A stretch of DNA of 19,170 bases from RGIG426 sp045639905. Its GTDB lineage: Bacteria > Bacillota > Clostridia > Oscillospirales > Acutalibacteraceae. Both the position numbers and the translations under genes were made by a program. The notes beneath the pieces were generated by a model. That model was not told the DNA's origin and did no database searches. It saw nothing but the letters and a program-made list of their open reading frames with translations. Positions 13,858 to 19,170 of this stretch are shown here, one piece after another. The number at the start of each line of letters is the position of its first letter. Position 1 is the first letter of the stretch. The stretch spans positions 1-19,170 of the forward strand of contig JAZUDZ010000051.1 of NCBI GenBank assembly GCA_045639905.1, given 5' to 3'.

Positions 13858-16266
13858 ATGAATCGATACGAACAAGCATTGGAACTGGATAAGGTGCTGG
13901 AGTTACTGGCAAACGAAACCAGCTTGGCAGATACGGCCGAACTGGTTGATGAACTGCGTCCGTCTGTTAATCGAAACGAAGTCAAAAAACGACTGCAGGA
14001 AACCGACGATGCACGCCTGCTTCTTGCCAAATTCGGCGCTCCCTCTTTCGGTTCCGCCAAAAATGTCATCAGTGCTGCCCGCCGTGCGGAAGCCGGAGCG
14101 ACGCTTTCCTTACGGGAGCTTTTGGATGTTGCCGAAGTGTTACACGTATTTCGCGGCATCCATGACTGGCATCGAACCTGCGAAGGGGTTGAAACTTCCT
14201 TGGATGGTTTGATGTTTGCCCTGTCTCCCAATAAAAAACTGGAAGAAAAAATCACAACCTGTATTTTGACAGAAGACACGGTTGCGGATAACGCAAGCTC
14301 TGAGCTTGCCTCCATTCGGCGTAAGATTCGCTCAGCCTCCGCAAAACTAAGAGAGCATCTGGACTCCATGATTCATTCCGCAACCTATCAAAAAGCTTTG
14401 CAGGATCCGATTGTCACGATGCGGGAAGGCCGCTTTGTTGTTCCGGTTAAGGTGGAACATAAAGGCGACATTCCGGGACTTGTTCACGGTTCTTCCTCTA
14501 CCGGTTCCACGGTCTTTATCGAGCCCATGGCCGTTGTGGAAGCCAACAACGAAATTCGAATGCTCTCTGCCAGCGAAGAAGAAGAAATTGAACGTATCAT
14601 CACACTGCTTTCTTCGGAAGTCGGCGAGTGTGCCGGCAGTCTGTCGGAAGGGTATCGCTATCTGCTAAAACTGGACTTGGCCTTTGCCAAAGGCAAATTG
14701 GCCTACGATATGAAAGCCACCAGACCGATTCTTTCCGAGTCGATGCATCTTAAACTACGCCACGCAAGACACCCCTTACTGGATAAGAAAAAAGCCGTCC
14801 CGATTGATGTGGAGCTTGGCTTTGATTTCGATACACTAGTTATTACCGGCCCGAATACCGGCGGTAAAACCGTCAGCCTGAAAACCATCGGGCTTCTTTC
14901 CTTGATGACATCCTGCGGGCTCTTCCCGCCGGTGGACGACGGCAGTGAAGTGCCGCTGTACAGCTATGTCCTCGTAGATGTGGGTGACGAACAATCCATT
15001 GAGCAAAACCTTTCCACGTTTTCCTCTCACATTGTCAATTTGGTGGAAATTCTCAAAACTGCGGATGACCAAAGTCTCGTCCTCGTTGACGAACTCGGAG
15101 CCGGAACCGATCCCGTGGAGGGCGCCGCTTTGGCTATTGCCATCCTGGAACAGTTCCGCCGGCAGGGATCTCACATTGTGGCCACCACGCACTATGCCGA
15201 ACTCAAGGCATATGCCGTTCACACAGAGCGGGTGGAAAACGGAAGCTGCGAATTTAATGTAGAGACCCTCAAGCCCACCTACCGGTTGTTGGTTGGCGTA
15301 CCGGGACGTTCCAACGCCTTTGCCATTTCCGAACGGCTCGGAATGGATACCGAACTGGTCGACCGCGCCAGAGACCTTGTAAACGGAGACGACCAAAAGC
15401 TGGAAGAAGTTGTCGTTCGTTTGGAGGAAAAGAGACAATCCCTCGAAAATGCATTGCAAGAGGCGGAAATGTCAAAAACCGAAGCCGAACGTCGGGCAAA
15501 CGATGCCCGCGAACGGGCGGAAAAACTGGAAGCCGAACGACAAAAGGCTTTGGAAGAAGCAAAAGAAAAAGCACATCGAATCGTGGAGCAGGCACGCTTT
15601 GACGCCGATGCGCTACTGGACGAAATCCGTGCCATTCGAAAAAAGAAAAACAGCGGCACCCTTACGGGTTCCACTTCCGAAATAACCGCGGGAATTAAAA
15701 AACGCCTGGAGAAAATGGACGATTCCTTTGATCCCGTCACCGAGCAGGTTACAGACGAAACCTATGTGCTGCCGCGACCGCTGAAAGTCGGAGACACCGT
15801 AAAACTGGCGGATATCGGTCAGGTGGCTCAGGTTATTTCTCCGGCGGACAAAAACGGCATGGTGGAAATACAGGCCGGCATCATTCACACACGCGTCGAC
15901 CAAAGCAACCTTCGTTTAATCGAAGAGAAAAAAACGACAAAATCCTCCGCGTCACCGTTGCGGAAAGCCCCAAGAAACAACACTTCTTCCAAGGAAAACC
16001 AGATTCTCGGACGAACCCGCACGGCGGGGTCGGAACTGGATATTCGCGGGTATGCCGTTGATGAAGCCATCCCGGAAATCGATCGGTTTATTGATGTGGC
16101 AGCCCGTACCAATTTACCGCAAGTCACCATCATTCACGGAAAAGGAACCGGTATTCTGCGTTCCGCCGTTCAGCAGCACCTTCGCTCTCATCCGCAAATC
16201 AAGACCTTCCGGTTGGGTGTTTTCGGAGAAGGCGAAGACGGTGTTACCATTGCGGAACTTAAATGA
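13858..16266 (+). CDS. mutS2: Endonuclease MutS2
   Basis: A MutS-family ATPase with a C-terminal Smr domain. Members suppress recombination, and in Bacillus MutS2 (RqcU) also acts on collided ribosomes. It has 802 residues. The core and lever domains come first, then Walker A GPNTGGKT at 331-338 and Walker B with D411/E412 in LVDELGAGTD. A charged coiled coil at about 510-590 is followed by an SH3-like segment and the Smr nuclease domain at about 727-802 (LDIRGYAVDEA, HGKGTG at 760-765). It lacks the N-terminal mismatch-recognition domain of MutS, as expected. AGAGG precedes the ATG. It sits in a ribosome-quality and repair operon rather than beside a mismatch-repair partner. Confidence 0.96.
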   Translation: MNRYEQALELDKVLELLANETSLADTAELVDELRPSVNRNEVKKRLQETDDARLLLAKFGAPSFGSAKNVISAARRAEAGATLSLRELLDVAEVLHVFRGIHDWHRTCEGVETSLDGLMFALSPNKKLEEKITTCILTEDTVADNASSELASIRRKIRSASAKLREHLDSMIHSATYQKALQDPIVTMREGRFVVPVKVEHKGDIPGLVHGSSSTGSTVFIEPMAVVEANNEIRMLSASEEEEIERIITLLSSEVGECAGSLSEGYRYLLKLDLAFAKGKLAYDMKATRPILSESMHLKLRHARHPLLDKKKAVPIDVELGFDFDTLVITGPNTGGKTVSLKTIGLLSLMTSCGLFPPVDDGSEVPLYSYVLVDVGDEQSIEQNLSTFSSHIVNLVEILKTADDQSLVLVDELGAGTDPVEGAALAIAILEQFRRQGSHIVATTHYAELKAYAVHTERVENGSCEFNVETLKPTYRLLVGVPGRSNAFAISERLGMDTELVDRARDLVNGDDQKLEEVVVRLEEKRQSLENALQEAEMSKTEAERRANDARERAEKLEAERQKALEEAKEKAHRIVEQARFDADALLDEIRAIRKKKNSGTLTGSTSEITAGIKKRLEKMDDSFDPVTEQVTDETYVLPRPLKVGDTVKLADIGQVAQVISPADKNGMVEIQAGIIHTRVDQSNLRLIEEKKTTKSSASPLRKAPRNNTSSKENQILGRTRTAGSELDIRGYAVDEAIPEIDRFIDVAARTNLPQVTIIHGKGTGILRSAVQQHLRSHPQIKTFRLGVFGEGEDGVTIAELK

Positions 16267-16295
16267 AAAACCAAACCCACAAGGAACTGCGTTGT

Positions 16296-17159
16296 ATGAT
16301 ACAAAAAATTCTTTTTATCTGTACGGGCAATACCTGCAGAAGTCCTATGATTGAAGGCTATTGCCGCGATCAAATCACAAAAAAACAATTACCGCTGGAA
16401 GTGAAAAGCGCCGGTATCTGTGACGACGGCAATCCGGTATCCGAACATGCCGTCACCGCCATGCAGGAAATCGGCATTGATATTTCGAACCACACTTCCG
16501 CCCGCTTAACCCCGGCCTTGTGCAACTGGGCAGACCGTTTGTATGTTATGGACCGTCGCCATTTTGATTTGCTCCGTATGCTGGGGATTCCGGAGGATAA
16601 AATGGAGATCCTCGATATTTTCAACCCCTGGCACAAGGATCTGGAAACATACCGTCGAGCGCGGGATTTGCTTATCGAAAAAGCCGACACGCTCCTGCCG
16701 GCCGTTCATTTGGAAAATTTAAGTTCAGACACGTTGAAAGAAGCGACCGTCCTGCATGCGTCTACCATTATTCCCCCTTGGTCGGAAACAGCTATGGAGG
16801 CGGAACTGCATAAGGATACGGCTGTCTTTCGCGTTGCCAAAGACGCTTCCGGTCACGTTGTCGGTCTTTGCGGTATGTATACCGTTATGGAAGATGCCGA
16901 CATTGCCTGCATTGCCGTATCGGAAGAAGTTCGGCGCAAAAAAATCGGCACACTGCTTCTTGCCGACGCACAAAAACAAGCCAAAAAGGCCGGTTGCCTT
17001 AAACTGATGCTGGAAGTTCGTGCCTCCAACAGCGGCGCACGGGCTTTATATGACTCCTTCGGATTTTCCGAAGACGGTGTCCGGCCCCATTATTATACGA
17101 AACCTGCGGAAGACGCAGTGTTATACTCAAAGTCCCTGGAAGAGGAGGTCTCGTCTTGA
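16296..17159 (+). CDS. Fusion: low-molecular-weight phosphotyrosine phosphatase-like plus RimI-type N-acetyltransferase
   Basis: A two-domain protein of 287 residues. Residues 1-140 match the low-molecular-weight phosphatase family (including protein-arginine phosphatase YwlE): P-loop C9-TGNTC-R15-S, then KSAG, then LDIFNPWHKDLETYRRARD. In the usual DPxGG segment (DIxDP..G.-ETY) this protein has N110-P111, so the normal general-acid Asp seems to be Asn and the following glycines are lost. D107 is a possible substitute. Residues about 145-283 form a GNAT domain of the RimI type: ADIACIAVSEEVRRKKIG (acetyl-CoA loop), ASNSGARALYDSFGF, and YYTKPAEDAVLY. RimI acetylates ribosomal protein S18 and is commonly next to tsaD, as here. 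The ATG at 16296 has AAGGA ten bases upstream and matches family starts. An earlier in-frame ATG at 16263 overlaps the mutS2 stop. The stop overlaps the tsaD start. Confidence 0.88.
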   Translation: MIQKILFICTGNTCRSPMIEGYCRDQITKKQLPLEVKSAGICDDGNPVSEHAVTAMQEIGIDISNHTSARLTPALCNWADRLYVMDRRHFDLLRMLGIPEDKMEILDIFNPWHKDLETYRRARDLLIEKADTLLPAVHLENLSSDTLKEATVLHASTIIPPWSETAMEAELHKDTAVFRVAKDASGHVVGLCGMYTVMEDADIACIAVSEEVRRKKIGTLLLADAQKQAKKAGCLKLMLEVRASNSGARALYDSFGFSEDGVRPHYYTKPAEDAVLYSKSLEEEVSS

Positions 17160-18169
17160 ACATACTGGCTATTGAGTCATCTTGTGATGAAACGGCGGCT
17201 GCCGTCATTCAAGACGGCCGTATCGCTCTTTCCAATATCATCGCTTCCCAGGTTGAAGAACACCGTTTGTATGGCGGCGTTGTTCCGGAAATAGCCTCCC
17301 GCCGTCATTCGGAAGCGGTTTCCGGCGTAACGAGAGAAGCCTTACAGGAAGCCGGTGTATCCCTACAGGACATTGACGCCATTGCCGTAACGGCTGCTCC
17401 CGGCTTAATCGGAGCCCTTTTGGTCGGAGTCAATTTCGCCAAAGGTCTGGCTTTCTCCGCGGGAAAACCCTTGATTCCCGTTCATCACCTGCGTGGTCAT
17501 ATCGCCGCAAACTACTTGGCACATCCCGATTTGGAACCTCCGTTTTTGTGCCTGGTTGTTTCCGGAGGAAACAGCACCCTGGTGCAGGTAAAATCCTATA
17601 CGGAATTTGAAATTTTGGGACGTACCAGAGACGATGCTGCCGGAGAGTGTTTTGACAAAGCAGCCCGTGCCATGGGAATGCCTTACCCCGGCGGAATTGC
17701 GCTGGACGCTCTGGCAGAAGAGGGAGATCCGAAGGCCTATACTTTCCCACGACCTCACGTAGAAGGCAGTCCCCTGGATTTCAGTTTTTCCGGTCTCAAG
17801 ACAGCCGTGCTGAATCTGCTGCATAATGCGGAACAAAAAGGAGAAACACTAAATATTCCGGATGTATGCGCATCGTTCCGGTCCCGTGTCGTTGACATGC
17901 TTTGCGACAATACGATGACCGCTGCCGAACAGACCGGTGCATCTAAACTCGTGATGGCCGGCGGTGTTTCCGCCAATCGTGAGTTACGTCGCCGAATGCA
18001 GGCCTGCTGTGACGGCAAGGGGATTTCCCTGTACGTTCCGCCGCTGGCCTATTGTGGCGACAATGCGGCAATGATAGGGTCACAGGCTTATTACGAATAT
18101 TTGGCCGGACACACGGCATCCGCGGAACTCAATGCTGCCGCCACGATGCTTATCTCCGATGCGTTTTGA
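17156..18169 (+). CDS. tsaD: tRNA threonylcarbamoyladenosine synthase subunit TsaD
   Basis: Transfers the threonylcarbamoyl group to A37 of ANN-decoding tRNAs, with TsaB and TsaE. It has 337 residues and an ASKHA fold. The N terminus NILAIESSCDETAAAV is typical. The metal-binding HHxxxH is at 110-115 (VHHLRGH), followed by the SGGNSTLV and CFDKAARAMGMPYPGG segments and the C-terminal YCGDNAAMIG. The start is TTG: AGGAGG lies seven bases upstream, the protein begins exactly where the family does, and the TTGA overlaps the stop of the RimI fusion. tsaB and tsaE are not in the window. A strong bidirectional terminator follows. Confidence 0.96.
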   Translation: MNILAIESSCDETAAAVIQDGRIALSNIIASQVEEHRLYGGVVPEIASRRHSEAVSGVTREALQEAGVSLQDIDAIAVTAAPGLIGALLVGVNFAKGLAFSAGKPLIPVHHLRGHIAANYLAHPDLEPPFLCLVVSGGNSTLVQVKSYTEFEILGRTRDDAAGECFDKAARAMGMPYPGGIALDALAEEGDPKAYTFPRPHVEGSPLDFSFSGLKTAVLNLLHNAEQKGETLNIPDVCASFRSRVVDMLCDNTMTAAEQTGASKLVMAGGVSANRELRRRMQACCDGKGISLYVPPLAYCGDNAAMIGSQAYYEYLAGHTASAELNAAATMLISDAF

Positions 18170-18170
18170 A

Positions 18171-18221
18171 AGAAAAAAGAGGTATAACCCCGATTTTCGG
18201 GATTATACCTCTTTCTTTTTT
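18171..18221. terminator. Bidirectional terminator between tsaD and the minD-like gene
   Basis: An almost perfect stem, AAAGAGGTATAA-CCCG with CGGG-TTATACCTCTTT, with A-runs before and T-runs after on both strands. It sits two bases after the tsaD stop and three bases after the minD-like stop on the other strand, so it serves both convergent genes. Confidence 0.9.
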
Positions 18222-18223
18222 GT

Positions 18224-18970
18224 TTACGGCGCTGCTTTTTCCAAATCCATCAGCGGGACCGACGCGCCCATCAAACGAGCAGCAATATTTCGATATGCTT
18301 CTACCGCCGGGCAGTTTCCGGAAAGCGGTTGGCCATTGGCGGCTGCCGTAGCTACCATTTCATCTTCCGGAACAACACCAATCAAGCGAATACCGGCTGC
18401 ATCAATAATGTCGTCGATATCCGGAGTTTTACCGCGTAGGATTGGAGTGGCACGAAGACGGTTAATAATCAGACGCGAAGACACCTTGTTTTGCCGAAGC
18501 ATATCGCCGACCATCGCCGCATCACGGGAACTGACGGCATCCGGTGTGCAAACAACCAGCGCTCTCTCCGCCGCTTCCATGGCGGCCTTGAATCCATTCC
18601 CGACACCCGCCGGGCAATCAATGATCACCTGGTCGTAATATTTTCCGAATCCTTTGCACAGGCGGCGCATATCACGCGGCGTGCATAGACTTTCAAAAGA
18701 AGGAGGCGCTGCGACCATAGAGACACCGCGATATACCGGTGACGGATAAATGGCTCGATACGGTTCACAGTTCCCATTAAAAATATCCGAGAAATCATAA
18801 ACCGCTTTATCACCGATTCCGAGAATCAGATCCAAACTTCTCATGCCGGCGTCACCGTCCAAAAGCAATACCTTTTGGCCGCGTTCTGCCAAAGCACAGG
18901 CAATTCCGGCGGAAATCGTAGATTTTCCCACGCCTCCTTTACCGGAGGTAATCATGGTAATGGTACCCAT
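18224..18970 (-). CDS. minD: MinD/ParA-type ATPase (septum-site MinD-like)
   Basis: A deviant Walker A ATPase of the MinD family, whose members place the division septum or other cargo. The frame stays open to 19144, but that extension runs through the tRNA and its terminator. The ATG at 18970 has AAAGGAG six bases upstream and gives 248 residues starting MGTITMITSGKGGVGKST (KGGVGKST at 11-18). D38/D40 lie in LLLDGDAGMRSLDLILG, and D118 in VIIDCPAG. The ending is VPLMDLEKAAP, about where typical MinD proteins continue into an amphipathic membrane-targeting helix; none is visible. No minC or minE is next to it in the window, so another MinD-like positioning role is possible. It is transcribed alone from its own promoter. 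Confidence 0.85.
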   Translation of the reverse strand: MGTITMITSGKGGVGKSTISAGIACALAERGQKVLLLDGDAGMRSLDLILGIGDKAVYDFSDIFNGNCEPYRAIYPSPVYRGVSMVAAPPSFESLCTPRDMRRLCKGFGKYYDQVIIDCPAGVGNGFKAAMEAAERALVVCTPDAVSSRDAAMVGDMLRQNKVSSRLIINRLRATPILRGKTPDIDDIIDAAGIRLIGVVPEDEMVATAAANGQPLSGNCPAVEAYRNIAARLMGASVPLMDLEKAAP

Positions 18971-19001
18971 CGTCTCACTCCTTTCTTTTTTCTCTTGAAA
19001 C

Positions 19002-19030
19002 ATTATAGATTTCCCGTCACAAAAAAGCAA
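19002..19030 (-). promoter_or_regulatory. Promoter of the minD-like gene
   Basis: TTGCTT (19030-19025), 17-base spacer, perfect TATAAT (19007-19002). The expected start is about 25 bases before the ATG, after the tRNA terminator, so the ATPase gene is independent of the tRNA. Confidence 0.72.
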
Positions 19031-19048
19031 GAACTTATATCCCGCACG

Positions 19049-19090
19049 GGAAAAAGAAAAAGAAAAGTGACCACTCAAAAGAGTGGTCAC
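19049..19090 (-). terminator. Terminator of tRNA-Arg
   Basis: Perfect 10-bp stem GTGACCACTC/GAGTGGTCAC with a TTTT loop, one base after the tRNA CCA on the minus strand, followed by TTTTCTTTTTCTTTTT. Confidence 0.92.
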
Positions 19091-19091
19091 A

Positions 19092-19168
19092 TGGCGCGCT
19101 GGAAGGGATTCGAACCCCCGACCTTTTGGTTCGTAGCCAAACACTCTATCCAGCTGAGCTACCAGCGC
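19092..19168 (-). tRNA. tRNA-Arg, anticodon ACG
   Basis: A complete cloverleaf. The acceptor stem GCGCTGG/CCAGCGC is perfect. The D arm is TAGCTCAGCTGGATAGAG. The anticodon stem TTTGG/CCAAA has loop CTACGAA, giving anticodon ACG (read as ICG), which decodes CGN arginine codons. The T arm has GGTTCGAATCC. The 3' CCA is encoded. A strong terminator follows directly, so this is the last gene of its transcript. Confidence 0.97.
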
Positions 19169-19170
19169 AT

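Noticed and set aside
18971..19144. Extension of the MinD-like frame to 19144
   Set aside because: The extra 58 codons run through tRNA-Arg, its terminator and the minD promoter; the ATG at 18970 has a strong ribosome binding site and the family N terminus.

Overview
The window looks like chromosomal DNA of an anaerobic Bacillota, most likely a Clostridia member (Oscillospiraceae-like). The reasons are Gram-positive-type AGGAGG ribosome binding sites, the cdaA-cdaR pair, the phoH-ybeY-era-recO block, MutS2, an NhaC antiporter and a secreted protein with a dockerin-like C terminus. The core genes look moderate in GC. The stretch at about 2480-5160 is visibly AT-rich and holds accessory genes.

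Layout. At 1-140 (minus strand) is a structured-RNA segment that looks like the 5' part of a group II intron, or another mobile-element RNA. It directly abuts the terminator hairpin of nhaC. nhaC (212-2062, minus) follows. Upstream of it, a consensus promoter drives about 210 nt of hairpin-rich sequence ending in a clear terminator. This is either a stand-alone small RNA (raiA-motif-like in size and style) or a leader/riboswitch for the antiporter. Next, on the same strand, lies an AT-rich islet: a 362-aa orphan protein, a DUF4417 protein, a polymorphic-toxin-like domain and a small putative immunity protein. The DUF4417 and toxin frames are the same frame, separated by one stop codon.

From 5225 to 9266 (minus) is the core operon cdaA-cdaR-lepA: c-di-AMP synthase, its YbbR-domain partner, and elongation factor 4. 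A strong terminator lies between cdaR and lepA. A divergent promoter region separates cdaA from a secreted dockerin-type protein (9448-10491, plus) with a Ser/Glu-rich linker, closed by a terminator.

From 10621 to 18221 (plus) is a tightly packed operon: phoH, ybeY, era, recO, mutS2, a fusion of low-molecular-weight tyrosine phosphatase with a RimI-type acetyltransferase, and tsaD. Several of its genes overlap. It covers ribosome maturation and quality control, DNA repair, and tRNA/ribosomal protein modification. It ends at a bidirectional terminator shared with a convergent MinD-like ATPase (18224-18970, minus), which has its own promoter. A complete tRNA-Arg(ACG) with its terminator closes the window.

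The points most worth a second look are the structured RNA upstream of nhaC, the phosphatase-acetyltransferase fusion whose usual general-acid Asp is replaced by Asn, the toxin islet with its in-frame stop, and the terminator-associated intron-like RNA at the left edge.
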